A DNA stretch of 64,000 nt, from the NCBI GenBank assembly GCA_008729055.1, contig SDUX01000010.1, positions 1,999,090 to 2,063,089 of the forward strand. Direction: 5' to 3'. The position numbers and the translations under genes are program-made. Of this stretch, positions 33,084 to 44,455 are shown one piece after another. Numbering within the stretch: position 1 is the stretch's first letter; every line of letters begins with the position of its first letter. The notes under the pieces were generated by a model. The model had not been told where the DNA came from. It saw only the letters and a program-made list of their open reading frames with translations, and made no database searches. This stretch comes from Pyropia haitanensis (lineage: Eukaryota > Rhodophyta > Bangiophyceae > Bangiales > Bangiaceae).

Positions 33084-34235
33084 TTATGGTCGATACGGGC
33101 GGGTGGCCTCCCCCCCCCCATGTTCTTCCTCTTCCGCGTCGAACGACAGGCGATGCGGCACCGCCCCCGGCGGGAGCGCCCCCCAGTGCAGCCGCACCAC
33201 GTCCACCCAGTTGTACGCCGCGTCCGGCCGCAGGCGCTCCCGCGTCAGCGCCTCGGCCACAAACCCCGCGGCGGTGGCAGCGGCGAAGAAGGCCGTCTCA
33301 AATGCGCGCGCACCGAGCCGCCGCTCAAACGCGAGCAGCACCAGCACGTCCCGGCCGGGGACGGCGGCGGGGGGGGCGGCGGGCGACGCGAGTGCCACCA
33401 GCGACCGCAACAGCGCGGCGTGGTTGGCGTCCACTTCCCCGTCGGGGCAGCCGTCCGCGGGGCGGTCTGCCGCGTAGAGAACGTCGCACGCGAGAACCAC
33501 GTCCACAGCGCCATCGTGGGCGGTTGCGGCGGCTAGCCCGCCGCTGCGGCCGTGGTGCTCGCCACCGTCGCTGCACGCGGCGGGGGCGGCGGCGGCCGTC
33601 GCTGCCGCTGACCGCAGGCCGCTGACGTCAGACCCCCACGCGTACGCAGTCGGCACGAGCGCCACGCCCGCGGCGGCGGCGGCCGCTGCCGCGGCGTCCA
33701 CATTGGCCGCCAACACCGGCAGCGCCAACGGGAGGTCGCTAAGTACCACTACACGTAGGCCCGCGGCCGCAACTCCCTCCGCCCCTCCCCTGCTCCCCTC
33801 ACCTGGCGCGGCAGCCGCATCGACAGCTGCGCACCCCTCTCCCCCCTCCCCTCTGGCCAGGCCACCGCCGTCGCCACCGCCGCCACCGCCACCGCCGCCG
33901 TCGCCGCCGCCCCCCTCGGCCGGCGGGGGGCTGCTGCCGCCCGGGCAGCACCCCACCGTGATTCCAACGACGCCGGTGCCGGCGCCCAGCTCCACCGCCA
34001 CCCGGCGGCCCGCCAGGAGCGCCGCCCCTGGAGGGGACACCAAGTACCGGCAGGTGACAAGCGCCGCGTCCCAGACCGTGCCCGCGAGGGTGCCATCTTG
34101 CTTCAAGGGCGGCAGGTGGGGGTGCGTGTCGGGCGGGAGGGCGGACCGGCAGGGGGAAAGCAGCTGCGCGTAGAGATCCGAAAAAGAGTCGAGCGGGTCG
34201 GGCAGCTCAGCGGGCGGGGGCGCGGATGGGGACAT
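33084..34235 (-). CDS. METTL21-type seven-beta-strand lysine methyltransferase
   Basis: The ATG at 34235 gives 383 residues in one exon. Family 16 methyltransferase marks are present: the TVWDAALVTCRYL helix (W55), SAM-binding motif I VAVELGAGTGVVGI (79-92), post-I acidic strand VVLSDLPLALPVLAANV, and DVVLACDVLYAAD carrying the family DxxY-type motif, followed by LVLLAFERRLGARAFE. This subfamily methylates lysines on chaperones and elongation factors; the substrate here cannot be told. A Gly/Ala-rich insertion between motif I and post-I makes it longer than the usual 220-300 residues. It converges with the LRRC57-like gene at a 158-bp spacer. Confidence 0.82.
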   Translation of the reverse strand: MSPSAPPPAELPDPLDSFSDLYAQLLSPCRSALPPDTHPHLPPLKQDGTLAGTVWDAALVTCRYLVSPPGAALLAGRRVAVELGAGTGVVGITVGCCPGGSSPPPAEGGGGDGGGGGGGGGDGGGLARGEGGEGCAAVDAAAAPGEGSRGGAEGVAAAGLRVVVLSDLPLALPVLAANVDAAAAAAAAAGVALVPTAYAWGSDVSGLRSAAATAAAAPAACSDGGEHHGRSGGLAAATAHDGAVDVVLACDVLYAADRPADGCPDGEVDANHAALLRSLVALASPAAPPAAVPGRDVLVLLAFERRLGARAFETAFFAAATAAGFVAEALTRERLRPDAAYNWVDVVRLHWGALPPGAVPHRLSFDAEEEEHGGGEATRPYRP

Positions 34236-35058
34236 CGTGCAGGCAAAAAGGAAGGTCGCTCCCAGAGACAAGACGCTGAACCCAGGGGGGGGGGGAGGAC
34301 ATCAGTTGGTTTGAGGGAGGACAGTAGAGAGCGACTGCACGGGGCGGGTCGTGTTGGCGCGCTCCTGTGCGAAGGTCGTGTGGGCACCGCACCTGCACGC
34401 GGGCTGTGTAGGCCCACACCCCTGCACGCGGTGTGTAGGTCCGCAGCTAATACCTGCAGTGCCCAACCGTAGGGCGCGCACCGTCGGGCCGAGACACAAA
34501 CACTCGGCTGTGATCCGCTACTTGACCGGGCAAAGAGGCGGAATGGAATTAATTTGCGAGTATCCGTGGATGTGTTAAAATTGATGTTTATCTGAATGGG
34601 TGGCGCCAAAATTCGGACTCATTCCGTTGACCATTTCGGCCTGAGCGCTCCGCCTTGGAGGGCAAGGCCTGTGCGTCCGAATCGACCTTGGGACCCCAAT
34701 TGAGCGTCCTGAGTAGGTCAGCACGCGGATTGAGAACGAACCATATCGTCAGGCCGTCCGCTTCTTCCTGGGACTGCCACCTCGTTCATCGAGACCGTCA
34801 CCGTCACCCTGCGCGCCGTGTTTCGTGCGGGAGCCCTCCCCCCTCTTCTGTACCTTGAAGCATTTGCTTCCCATTTCCTTGACGGTCCTGCCCTTGCCGT
34901 TGCCGTCCGCGCACGCGCACCTGCTTGTTGGCCGCCTCTCTTTCCAGCTCGCTACACTTTGCATACCGGTGCTTGGCTTGCCATCCTTGGTGCTGCACCC
35001 GCTTTTCTCTTCCGCTCACCGCTGCGGGTCGCGGAGGCGTCCCCGCCGGTTGCCCATC
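34236..35058. promoter_or_regulatory. Divergent upstream region of the methyltransferase and RAD51 genes
   Basis: This 823-bp region separates two divergent start codons and contains an AT-richer patch at 34535-34620. A short direct repeat (CCTGCACGCGG...TGTGTAGG) occurs at 34390-34412 and 34422-34442. A pyrimidine-rich stretch from about 34960 to 35030 precedes RAD51. No specific promoter elements could be assigned. Confidence 0.4.
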
Positions 35059-36090
35059 ATGAGCCGCCAAGCGCGGGCGGCCGCGCCTGTTGTCCAAGAA
35101 GAAGTCGAGGAGCCTGCGGAGGAGGCCACCATGGCGACGCCCGTCCAACAACTGGAGCACCACAACATCTCGGCCACGGACGTGAAGAAGCTGATTGAGG
35201 GCGGCTTTTGCACTGTCGAGTCGGTGGCGTACGCGCTCAAGAAGACGCTCATGAACGTCAAGGGCATTTCCGAGGCCAAGGCGGAGAAGCTGCAGCTGGA
35301 AGCGAAGAAGCTGGTAGATATGGGCTTCACCACCGCGGCTATTAAGCACCAGGAGAGGGTGGACTTGGTGCGGCTCTCTACTGGCTCGAAAGACCTGGAT
35401 GAGCTGCTCGGTGGTGGCATCGAGACGGGCTCTATCACTGAGCTGTTTGGCGAGTTCCGCACGGGTAAGACGCAGCTGTGCCACACGCTATGTGTGACAT
35501 GTCAGCTGCCGGTGGCGGATGGTGGCGGCGAAGGCCGCGCCCTTTACATTGACACGGAGGGCACGTTCCGGCCCGAGAGGCTGGTCGCCATTGCGGAGCG
35601 GTACAGCCTCGACCCGACAGACGTGATGGACAACGTGGCGGTCGCACGGGCACACAACTCGGACCACCAGATGTCGCTGTTGCGGGAGGCGGCGAGCATG
35701 ATGATCGCCGTGCGCTACTCGTTGGTGGTGGTGGACTCGGCCACCGCCCTGTACCGCACCGACTACTCGGGGCGGGGGGAGCTGGCCGCCCGGCAGCAGC
35801 ACATGGCCCAGTTCTTGCGAGCTCTCCAACGCATCTGCGACGAGTTTGGTGTCGCAGCGGTCATTACCAACCAGGTGGTGGCCCAAGTGGACGGCGCGGC
35901 CATGTTCAACCCCGACCCCAAGAAGCCCATTGGTGGCAATATCATTGCCCATGCGAGCCAGACGCGGCTGTCTCTGCGCAAGGGTCGGGGCGAGAACCGG
36001 GTATGCAAAATTTATGACTCGCCGACGCTGCCCGAGTCGGAGGCCATCTTTTCCATAGGAGAGGACGGGATTGGTGACCCCAAGGACTAA
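35059..36090 (+). CDS. RAD51: RAD51 recombinase
   Basis: RAD51 forms nucleoprotein filaments on single-stranded DNA and catalyses strand exchange in homologous recombination, in mitosis and meiosis. The ATG at 35059 gives 343 residues in one exon, against 339 in humans. The N-terminal helix-hairpin-helix domain ([18 protein letters not shown]) precedes the polymerisation linker. The ATPase core shows Walker A GEFRTGKT (131-138), [16 protein letters not shown], Walker B SLVVVDS (221-227), [14 protein letters not shown] (loop L1 region), and the L2 region with [12 protein letters not shown] and [25 protein letters not shown] is typical of RAD51 rather than DMC1 or RADA. Identification is secure. 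Confidence 0.97.
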   Translation: MSRQARAAAPVVQEEVEEPAEEATMATPVQQLEHHNISATDVKKLIEGGFCTVESVAYALKKTLMNVKGISEAKAEKLQLEAKKLVDMGFTTAAIKHQERVDLVRLSTGSKDLDELLGGGIETGSITELFGEFRTGKTQLCHTLCVTCQLPVADGGGEGRALYIDTEGTFRPERLVAIAERYSLDPTDVMDNVAVARAHNSDHQMSLLREAASMMIAVRYSLVVVDSATALYRTDYSGRGELAARQQHMAQFLRALQRICDEFGVAAVITNQVVAQVDGAAMFNPDPKKPIGGNIIAHASQTRLSLRKGRGENRVCKIYDSPTLPESEAIFSIGEDGIGDPKD

Positions 36091-36791
36091 AGCCTGCGGT
36101 ATTGTTTTATCTCTTTTTTTTGCGACATCTCTGTTTCCTCTTTGTACTCGTCATGTGTTTTCCACAGCCTTTCCGCTCCATTTGTATTGACTTCTCAGCA
36201 AACCATGCCGCGCAACTCACAAGCTCTCTACACGTTCCAGAACAAACGACGTGGGCCGCTGGACTGTGCATCCCGCGGCGGGCGAAGGAGGGCGTTGTGT
36301 GAGGTGGGCCTTGACCCAGTACCCAGCAGCTGCCATTGCCTCGCCGCTGGTGTTCAGTCGCCGCCGACGATACTGCACCCTACTTCGGTTCCGGGACGGG
36401 CGTGACATCAATGGGAGCGGGTGGTAGTGCTCGACTGACGGGACTACAGCGGCTGTAGACAGTCAGGGTGGAGCTTACCTGACGCTCGAGCAGTGGCTCG
36501 AGGAACAAGCATTGCAGCAGGGGCTGGTCTTCCCCACCACCCACTCCTGCTGGCGCACGTGGCTGGGGATGGTGAGGCATGAAGACACACCCGCTAGTGC
36601 CCATCTCACAGCGGCAGCCTTGCCCCAAATGATGCTGTTGGTACACACGAACATTTGACTCACCCCGTAGATACGTCATGGCCTCGGCGTGATAACAAAG
36701 AGTCACATCCTCGACGATCAAGGTGCGCGCACACGCAACCCCCGAGCGGGCCACACCAACAAACGGAGGTGTGGGTGGGCGCACACCTGAG
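36091..36791. other. Convergent intergenic region
   Basis: This 700-bp spacer lies between RAD51 (+) and the armadillo gene (-). It starts with T-rich sequence (36103-36180), probably the RAD51 3' untranslated region. On the minus strand an open stretch without an ATG (36480-36791) runs on from a shadow of the armadillo gene; I do not call it. Confidence 0.45.
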
Positions 36792-38834
36792 CTATGTCCT
36801 GGATGGGGACTCCTTTTTCCTTCCGAGCAGGGAGCCCAGCCTCCCGTTGAGCGACTTGGTGCCCCGACCATGGCCCGGCTTCTTCTTGGGAGTGCCGCTC
36901 TGGTTTCCGCCCCCAAAGTTGAAAATGCCGCTGCCACCAGAAGACAAATTGCCACCGCCATCGCTGCCCACATACGCCGCCTGGTCAAAAGGGATGTTGA
37001 GGCGTTCCAACAGAGCAGCTGCTTGGCATTGAACTCTTGCATTGTCCGCGTGCGCCTCGTGCAGCGTCTGGACGACACGCTCCACGTCGAGCTCCTTCAT
37101 CTTCTGAATGTGCTCTTCAGAGAAAGCCATGTTGAACAGCATTGCACAGCCCTGCTCTTGAATGTGTGCGTTACCGGGGAAGCTCATCATGGCAAAGATG
37201 GCGGTCTTGATCGCCCCTGAGTCGGCCAGCAGCCGGGTGTTGAGATCATCCGCATCTGCTAGGTTCCGCAATGCACGGCAGCCGTGCTCTTGGACCACCG
37301 CATCGTTGAGGTGCACGCTCATCACGTTCACCAGGGCCACAATGCCACCGCTCCGTCCGACGGCCGACTTATTCTCAGGGAGGTCGAAGACCGCATTACC
37401 CACCGCAAAAATGGCACTTTCCGCAACCGCGGAGCTGCCAGCAGAGTAGTCCCGTAACACGCGGATGAGCGCGTCGATGCCGCCCGCCGGTTGCATTCGC
37501 AGCCGATTCTCCCTTGTGAACAGCAGGTACCGCAGCGTGGAACAACCCTTCTCAAGGATCTTGCTGTTATGCCGATGCGTCGTCAGCGCTGTCACTACTA
37601 CTTGAACACCGCCAGCATCACCAATGAGGAGCTGGTTCCGAGGAGCCCCGATGCTGAGGTTGCGCAGCAGCGCCAGGCCGTGCTCTTGCAAGCCTTCATG
37701 GCCACCATGCCGCCGCATGGCGCTCAAAACCGCCTGGATGACGCCAGCGTCGGCTGAGCGAACCCTGTTCTCGGGCTCGTCCGCGCACAGATTGGCCAGT
37801 GCCACGCAGCCTTGGTAAAGGACGTTGACATCATCGCAAAAGCTGGACATTGCGCGCACGATAGAGTCAATACCACCGGCACGCCCGGCAATCCACTGGT
37901 TCACGCGGACGCCACAGCTGAGGTTGCGCAGCGCCAGGCAGCAGCGCGCTTGTAGCTCATGGTCGTGCTGATGGGCGCTCATGGCTTGAATGACGGCGTC
38001 CAGGCCACCAATCTTCCCAATCCGCTGCTTGTTGCCATCTGAGCCAAACGCCAGGTTGCACAACGTCGTCGAGCCGTTGCTCTGCACGGAGACCAAGTCC
38101 GAAAACTCCTTCATGCCCCAAACCACTGCTTCTGCGCCCTTGGCGTCCATGATAAGAGCACGCGTACTGCTCGTACCCGTTAGGGAGAGCAACGCAAGGA
38201 CAGCACGCTCTTGCACAACGGCCGACTGACGGTGGGTCACCATTGTTGACACCACCGCGCGCACACCCCCAGACGCACCAATGGCGCTTTGGACGGCAGG
38301 GCCCTCCCGAGCCAGCTTACCCAGCACAAGGCAGGCACGCTCCTGCACGAAACCATCGTTGGGGTTGCCCTCCATCGCCTGGTAGACAATCTTGAGTGCG
38401 ACCGACAGTCGACCACGAGTCGGATCCGCGCGCCGATGCACGAGCACCCGAAGCATCGCCATGGCCTCGCGAATGGCGCTGCTTGACGCACCATCTCCAG
38501 GTGCGAGGAGCACGGCAAGGCACTCCTTCATCTCCGCGATCGCCCGTTCCGACTCGCTAAGCTGCGCGGTCCCACTGCCGCTTCCGCTCGTGCCGTCAGG
38601 TGGCTCCGTCTCTTTCCCGTCATCGTCGGCGGGATCCTCAGATACGAGGCCCTCCTCAACCGTCTTCTCCTTCTCCGACACGTCCTGGCTCTCCATGTCG
38701 TCTCGCCGCTGACCGTCCTCATCGTCCTCTCCGTCCTCATCCTCCGCAGCCGCACTGGCCGCGTCGGTCCCGTGTCTCCTTCTCCTCTGCCGCTCGTCGC
38801 CATCGGCCGCGACGGCCGCGACGGCCGCGGACAT
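36792..38834 (-). CDS. Armadillo-repeat protein
   Basis: The ATG at 38834 gives 680 residues in one exon. An acidic, disordered N-terminus (EDEDGEDDEDGQRRDDMESQ) is followed from about residue 95 to 610 by around eleven armadillo repeats of roughly 43 residues. They have recurring words such as VVQERAVLALLSLTG, TTLCNLAFGSDGNKQRIG, RCCLALRNLSCG, GCVALANLCAD, HGLALLRNLSIG and HGCRALRNLAD. The C-terminus is Gly/Ser/Lys-rich (KKKPGHGRGTKSLNGRLG). Such repeats form a superhelical binding surface. No kinase, F-box or importin-beta-binding motif is visible, so the role is unknown beyond scaffolding. Codon use is less extreme than in its neighbours, which leaves the two strands easy to tell apart. 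Confidence 0.85.
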   Translation of the reverse strand: MSAAVAAVAADGDERQRRRRHGTDAASAAAEDEDGEDDEDGQRRDDMESQDVSEKEKTVEEGLVSEDPADDDGKETEPPDGTSGSGSGTAQLSESERAIAEMKECLAVLLAPGDGASSSAIREAMAMLRVLVHRRADPTRGRLSVALKIVYQAMEGNPNDGFVQERACLVLGKLAREGPAVQSAIGASGGVRAVVSTMVTHRQSAVVQERAVLALLSLTGTSSTRALIMDAKGAEAVVWGMKEFSDLVSVQSNGSTTLCNLAFGSDGNKQRIGKIGGLDAVIQAMSAHQHDHELQARCCLALRNLSCGVRVNQWIAGRAGGIDSIVRAMSSFCDDVNVLYQGCVALANLCADEPENRVRSADAGVIQAVLSAMRRHGGHEGLQEHGLALLRNLSIGAPRNQLLIGDAGGVQVVVTALTTHRHNSKILEKGCSTLRYLLFTRENRLRMQPAGGIDALIRVLRDYSAGSSAVAESAIFAVGNAVFDLPENKSAVGRSGGIVALVNVMSVHLNDAVVQEHGCRALRNLADADDLNTRLLADSGAIKTAIFAMMSFPGNAHIQEQGCAMLFNMAFSEEHIQKMKELDVERVVQTLHEAHADNARVQCQAAALLERLNIPFDQAAYVGSDGGGNLSSGGSGIFNFGGGNQSGTPKKKPGHGRGTKSLNGRLGSLLGRKKESPSRT

Positions 38835-40146
38835 AACAGGTAAACGCCGCAGCTGCGCGGGGCGCACCAACGACAGGACGCACACAGAAGTGGAACGCAA
38901 AGATAACGCACCGCGGGGACCCGCCCCCAACGCCGCCCGTCGCACTCGACAGGGCCCCCACGGCACAAACCGTCGTCACGGCCTGCGCCACCCGCACGAG
39001 AGCCACAGCCACAGGGGAGACGGCCACGACCGTGGCCGCTGGCCGGCTGCCACAGCCACCGCCAAGGATGCAGGAACGGCACGCACCGCGCGCGCGCGCA
39101 AAGCGACGATACGCTAGCGGCAAAGGCGTCAGCACCGGGCAGGCAGGGGGGGGGGGGTGGAGGGGGGGGATGGGAACACCTCCACGACGGACAGGGTGCC
39201 TCACAAACGGAAGTGACCATCCAAGCCGTACAAGCGAGCTGAAAGCCGCCACGCAGTTGAGACAGTTGAGGCCTCTCCCGCGCCACCGCATGACACGCAA
39301 TGAGCGGACAGTCCCCCACCCGCCGTGCCGGCTCCAAGCCGTCGGCCGGCTGGCCAGCTTGCAGAGCGAGTCGTCGCACGCGGCGACCCCAGCCGCGCGC
39401 CAGAAAAACGCACCTGACGGCTCCAAATGCAATCACCACCATCATATTATCGGCATGCCAGCGGTGTGGCACTGCGGCCAGCCCTCCACCCGCAGCACAA
39501 ACGGCGGCCAACAGGCAGCGACATGAAAGTACGGGGGAGGCAGACGGGTCGCCCCCGACGTGGCTGGGCGCGCTCCCCGAGGCTCTCTCTCCTACCTCCT
39601 GCAGGCTGCCGATGGATGACCTACAAGCCGCTCGTCGATGGACAGATATTAGCCAAGCCGCTGCCAGGGGCGCTTCCCTCCCACTTCATGTGATCATGTG
39701 GCAGGGGAGGGTCCCGATAACAACTCGGTAGGGAGGAGAGGGGTGAGAGCTGCCGGAAGCGCTTGACCGCTGATCGCGACTGGCTGCCGCCGGTCAAAGA
39801 GCCAGAACCTCTTGTTTCCCAAGAGATCTGAGAAAAACAGGGGCGATTCCAATGTATTGGGGCTCATTGTTGGAACCCAGCGGCGATTCTGGTTGGCTCA
39901 GAGCTCGTCTGAAAGAGTCAGTCCCGGTCCCCCATGATATAATTCAGAATTTAGCAATACACACTTGAGAGAACCAGGGTTGGCAGATATAATGCCAATC
40001 TGGACAATTTAATTAAATTCCGATTCGATGAATTGAACAACGTTGAATGGTTGATTACTTATACTATACATCTTGTGTAATTGTCGCCTCGAGTGGCGGA
40101 CTGTCGGGTGTGCTCCCTCCACTTCCTGCCACTTGACGGCGCCATC
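38835..40146. other. Gene-poor region
   Basis: The left part is the upstream region of the armadillo gene. From about 39830 to 40080 the sequence becomes distinctly AT-rich, next to the transposon at 40147. No gene is supported. Confidence 0.45.
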
Positions 40147-40261
40147 AGAGAGTTTTTACAACCCGTCCGTGAGATCGTTTGTGACAACGTGGCACCAAAT
40201 TCTTTACAGAAAGGGGGCTACTACCTCCAAAACGATCTCACAGAGATCTCACGTGAGATGA

Positions 40262-40295
40262 GTCCGTGACAAGAACGGCGTGAGTTGTCACGGAC
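40262..40295. repeat. Hairpin in the element's left subterminal region
   Basis: GTCCGTGACAA at 40262-40272 pairs perfectly with TTGTCACGGAC at 40285-40295 across a 12-nt loop. The GTCCGTGA word is also in the terminal repeat. Confidence 0.85.
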
Positions 40296-40316
40296 CGAGA
40301 GTATTTGTGAGATCTC

Positions 40317-40892
40317 TTAGACTGCCCTAAGTTGCACACGTGTCGCCTGAGAGGGCATTTGTTGTACACTTACTCTGTGGGCTGCGCCGCCCCGGGCCAG
40401 CCTCTTGTTACATAGAGCAGACGAGCTACGACCAAACAGCTCCTCCAGGTCAAACCATCGCGCAGGGGACGCAAGGCGTCTCAAAACAATGCAGAGGCAC
40501 TCCACAGGTGTAATGGCATATCTAGTCAAGCTCACAGCGTCTCCCACGTGCAACAGATCCACCAAGCGCCCAATGTCAGAAGGGAGGAAACGAAAGAGGG
40601 ACAACGCCTCCGATGAAGAGAACGAGTTGATGTTGAAGCGTACAGCGGTCACTCGTCGAGACCGGTCCAAAGAGAGCGCGACTTCCCGATGGGCTCTTCT
40701 GTAGGCCTCGACGAGAGGGGACATGTCGACCATGGCCAAATCCATCGCATGACCAGCTAGAAGCGCCACCCTCAGGCGGCGCCGTCGAGCGCGCCAGAAG
40801 CGCAGAGTGTGAGTGCGGATGGCGACCATCGTTGTCGCCGCCGGCGCTGTGCACACAGGCGGCGGGAATACTGGCGCGGAGCGTGTGGTCAT
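40317..40892 (-). pseudogene. N-terminal fragment of a Harbinger/HARBI1-type transposase
   Basis: From the ATG at 40892 the frame reads an Arg-rich leader, then FRFLPSDIGRLVDLLHVGD, LTRYAITPVECLCIVLRRL and SPARWFDLEELFGRSSSALC. This is the pattern of the helical N-terminal region of HARBI1-like DDE transposases (a 'TRY..tP.EaLcivLRRla.P.RW.dle..FGRS.S.ls' signature, recalled from the family). Right after the SALC word the sequence stops resembling a transposase and ends within 40 codons. The DDE catalytic domain is absent. It is therefore a truncated, presumably inactive remnant. Confidence 0.75.
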
Positions 40893-41089
40893 GAGGGGTG
40901 GGGCCGGCGGGGGCCCAGCGTGCGGAGAAATTGAAGGCAATCCTCATTCCAAGGAGTTCTCACAAAGAGATCTCACGGTCGCGTTGTAAAAACCAGTGTG
41001 ACGCTTGGTTCGCCTCGCCGTGGCTGACAAGCCATTACAGCTGAATCGTTCTCACAAACGATCTCACGGACGCGCAGTAAAAACTCTCT

Positions 41090-44000
41090 ATCGTCGCCAT
41101 CGCTACCGCCCAGGGCGCCCAGGGCGCGGCACCCCCGGGCACTCCCGCCCGCACAGTGCGCCGAACACTTCTGCCGCGTAGAGGGGCGCCTGCCGCCAAG
41201 GCGGCAGCGGCGGCGGCGGCGGTGTCGACGGTGGCGGCCGCGACGGCGGCGGTGTCAATGGTGTCGACGGCGGCGGTGGCGGTACACGGGCTATGGCGCC
41301 ACGGGCCGCTGGGGCGCCCGCCACTGCCGGGCACGTGGCGTTCGCCGTCGCAGGGGGGGGCGGCACCGTTTCCAACCGGCGGGAAGCAAGGAAAGAGCAG
41401 GCAGCCGTGGCGCTCGGTGGCGGGCACGGGAGCGGCGACGGCGACCGGCTGCGACGGCAGTAGGGAAAACGCACCACGCCCGGGGTCTCCCGCGGCGGTG
41501 GGGGAGACACGGTATCCCCTTCCTACCGGCTTGGGGGCGATGCGAGGCCCCCCGCTTCCCACCTACTGCCCTGACCCCCCCTTCCCGGCCGTGCACGAGG
41601 CCGACCCCCGCCAGGCACCCCGCCCTGTGCACCAGGCCGGCGTAGCGGCGGTTCGATCGGCAGTGCCCCGTGCCCCGTGGACTGCAGCGGGTTCCCAGCC
41701 GCCGCTGTGGCGGCAGCGGTCGGCACTCCGGCGAGTTGCACCACCCCTCCGCCGCCTGCGGCGGACGGGGCGGGGCATCACTGCGTCGCGACAGTTGTGG
41801 CCGCACCCACCGGCCGCACCTCCGACTGTCGCCAGGGAAGGTGGGGGGGGGGGTGCCCGCGCCGATGGTGGGGAAGAGCTGTCGACATGGTATGGGAGGG
41901 GGAGGGTGCCCTCCCAGTGGTTTGGGGGGGGAGCTGCAGTCGCAAGGGGCGGGCGGAGCCCCTCCGCGGTCGCGTAGGAGGCGCGTGCCCTGTCCCCATC
42001 AGAGCTGTTCCGAGCAAACGGAATTAGACCTGCTCAAACATTCAGAGAGGTGCTCGGACGCGATCGGCAACGCCGGCCGTGACTACAACGTCTTCCACCG
42101 TCTTGACGGCACACCTCCCTTTTCTCTCTGCCGTGCCGTCGGTGAGGCCCCGCTCCAGGCTCTGTCATGGCCCCGACGCCCCTCGGGCAGGGCCCCCAGT
42201 CAAGGACTCTGTTGGTCGCGCGCCAGCAATGCTGCCACCTCGTCGTGTGTCGACCTGTGGTTGGCCGCCGTGGCAACAGCAGAGAGCGGACCCAACAGTG
42301 ACGGCCGCTGGGCCTAGCGGATGGCAACTGGATGGCGCATCCGCCGCCTCCCGGATGTGCACCGTCATCCGAGACGCCTAATAGCCAGCCAATCAGCTGT
42401 GGTATGACATGGCTGTGCCAAGTCACCGCGGCGCATCGGGCCCTCTTTGCTGGGGGCAGACCGTTCCGCCACGCGCCGCCACAGCCTTGCGTCGCGCGTC
42501 GTGGCCCCCACGCCCGACGCACCTCCCCAAGACGTTTCTTGAACCCGTGAAACTTCGTGTGTTAGGCAGGGCCGTGTGTAAGTAATGAGAGCATTGAACC
42601 AATGTTTATACTTTTCTTTCGGTCCATCGATCATTGAACGACGTATACGGTAGATATTGAAATACTGTATTGACATACACGCATGCATTTAATATGTATT
42701 CAAAGTAGTCTATATCGATGGGCGATGGAAACTGCCTGGAGTTGATGCCCAGCTTGTGCAACGGAGCAGACACGTCCACATCAGCAGGCATTGTCGACGA
42801 CCCGCCGCATGCTGTGAAGCGCATTCCGCAGAGCACGCCCAGCCAGCTCTGCTTGGCTCGTGGCTTCCGCTAGACTGCTCGCAGAATAGGCGCCATTGCC
42901 GACGCGGGACCAGCTTGTGAGAATACAACACGTCCGCCCCACCATGAAGCCTAGTCGGCGGTGCTCATGCTCGAATGGCTCTCCCTGTGAGCACATGAAC
43001 AAGGACCCACATCTCTTGCATCGTGCACCTGCGGTCGTGCACTGGCGCGAATGGGGACACAACAGGCGGCTCGGAATTGAAGATGGCGTCCTCGTCACCG
43101 TCCCATGCCTCCACGTCTTTGAGGTACCTGTGGCGAGCAGCCTCACAGGAACGCCCCAAGGCGACCCCATGGTTGGTCGACTTGCCGCCGCCACTCAGCA
43201 CGTGGTCCCCAGTTTTTCAAAGAGCAGACCGCAGGTCTATATTGCCACTGTGGCGCGCCCAGAAGTGGCGGAAAAGAACAGGAGTGTGGCCTGCGCTGGT
43301 GGCCTTGTTGGTCGCCCGTGCGCGTGCACAGCAGCAGCGGGCAGCGGGCAGCGGGACTGACTAGTCGAATTGCACCACTCTGCTTCCAAGTGCATTATGA
43401 CTTGGGGGAAGTGCGCAACAAGTGAACATACCTACTGTTCGAGCTCTCGTCTGTTGACCTGAACGACTTTATCGACCGCTATAACGATCGTTTTACGGTT
43501 TTCCTTTTAACGATTTTTTGCTTTTAATGACGTGTCTTCAACACAAACAACCTTCTCGTGTGGACGCTCGGTGCGGTTGTGTCCGCCGTACTCGACCTGG
43601 CGGGCTCCCCCCCCCCCCGCCTGGCAACACCGCCTCCCGCCTGTCACCGCCCCCCCCTGCACGGGTCTCTTGTCGCCGCGTGGGCATGCCCCCCCCCCGC
43701 ACGGCCTCCGTGGCGGGCCTTTGCTGTACTGTACCGGGCGCGCCGCCAGCGGGGACACCGCCGCCCACACAGCCGTGACGCCAGCGCAGACGGCGGCGCG
43801 GGCGGCCAAAGGGAATGACGGCCAGGGGGGGGGGATAGGGGGCGCGCGGCGGGGGGGGGCGCCGTGCCGCGACCGCCGCCGTCGTCGCCTGGCTGGCCCC
43901 CGCCGAGGCGGGGCGCCGCCACCCCGCGCGCGCCGCCCACCCCCCCCCGCCGTCTTTTTTTGGCCGCGGCGGCTGACCCCCCCCCCCCCCCCCGCCGCCG

Positions 44001-44411
44001 CCGCCGCCCGCCGGCGGCCACGCACGCACGCGCCGTGACCGCAACGCCGGCGCGCGCGGCGGCGGCGGCGGCGGCTCGGCCGCCGCGGCGCGTGACGGTC
44101 GCTGCCGGCGGCGGCCGCGCGGCGGCGCCCCCGTGGCGCCGGCGGTGGCCCGCGCGGGCGGCGTGCCGCGCCCGCCCCCGCCCCCGCCGCGGGCCGCGTC
44201 TGCCGGTGCCTCGGACCGCCGGCGCTCGTCTCGGTCTATCTGTCCCCCCCCTCCCTCGTCCCCCCCGTTCGCAGCCCCTCTTCCCTCCCCACCGCCGACC
44301 CCCACTGCCGCGCCGACCCGACGGCCGGCCACCCGGTTGCGCGGGTGTTGTCCCCGCGCCCGTGGTCATCCGCGGCGGCCCCCCGCCCCCCCTCCCCCGC
44401 GGCTGCCCACC
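41090..44411. other. Gene-poor region upstream of the P4-ATPase
   Basis: No gene is confidently supported. AT-richer patches lie at 42540-42720 and 43370-43520. On the minus strand between 43201 and 42785 two overlapping frames contain non-repetitive protein-like sequence (KDVEAWDGDEDAIFNSEPPV; HRRLGFMVGRTCCILTSWSR), which may be a decayed gene or element. From 43600 to 44411 the sequence is C-rich and probably the 5' untranslated region of the P4-ATPase. Confidence 0.4.
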
Positions 44412-44424
44412 ATGTCCCGTCACG

Positions 44425-44455
<31 letters not shown>

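Larger units (their letters stand above)
40147..41089. mobile_element. Harbinger-like DNA element with 43-nt inverted repeats and decayed transposase
   Basis: The ends begin AGAGAGTTTTTAC and continue with CGTCCGTGAGATCGTTTGTGA. The left copy (from 40147) and the inverted right copy (from 41089 leftward) agree at 39 of 43 positions. ATC flanks both sides (40144-40146, 41090-41092), a possible 3-bp target duplication. Further TCTCACAAA / GAGATCTCAC words just inside each end look like subterminal repeats. The interior holds a transposase fragment, so this is a deletion derivative. Superfamily assignment rests on that fragment and on the 3-bp duplication. Confidence 0.75.

Noticed and set aside
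36480..36791. Minus-strand open stretch (reads TLIVEDVTLCYHAEAMTYL...)
   Set aside because: It is the downstream extension of a shadow frame of the armadillo gene. It has no start codon and no recognisable family.
41156..41977. Plus-strand open frame starting MRRTLLPRRGAPAAK
   Set aside because: It begins at GTG, has no in-frame ATG near the start and shows no domain; the minus strand is equally open.
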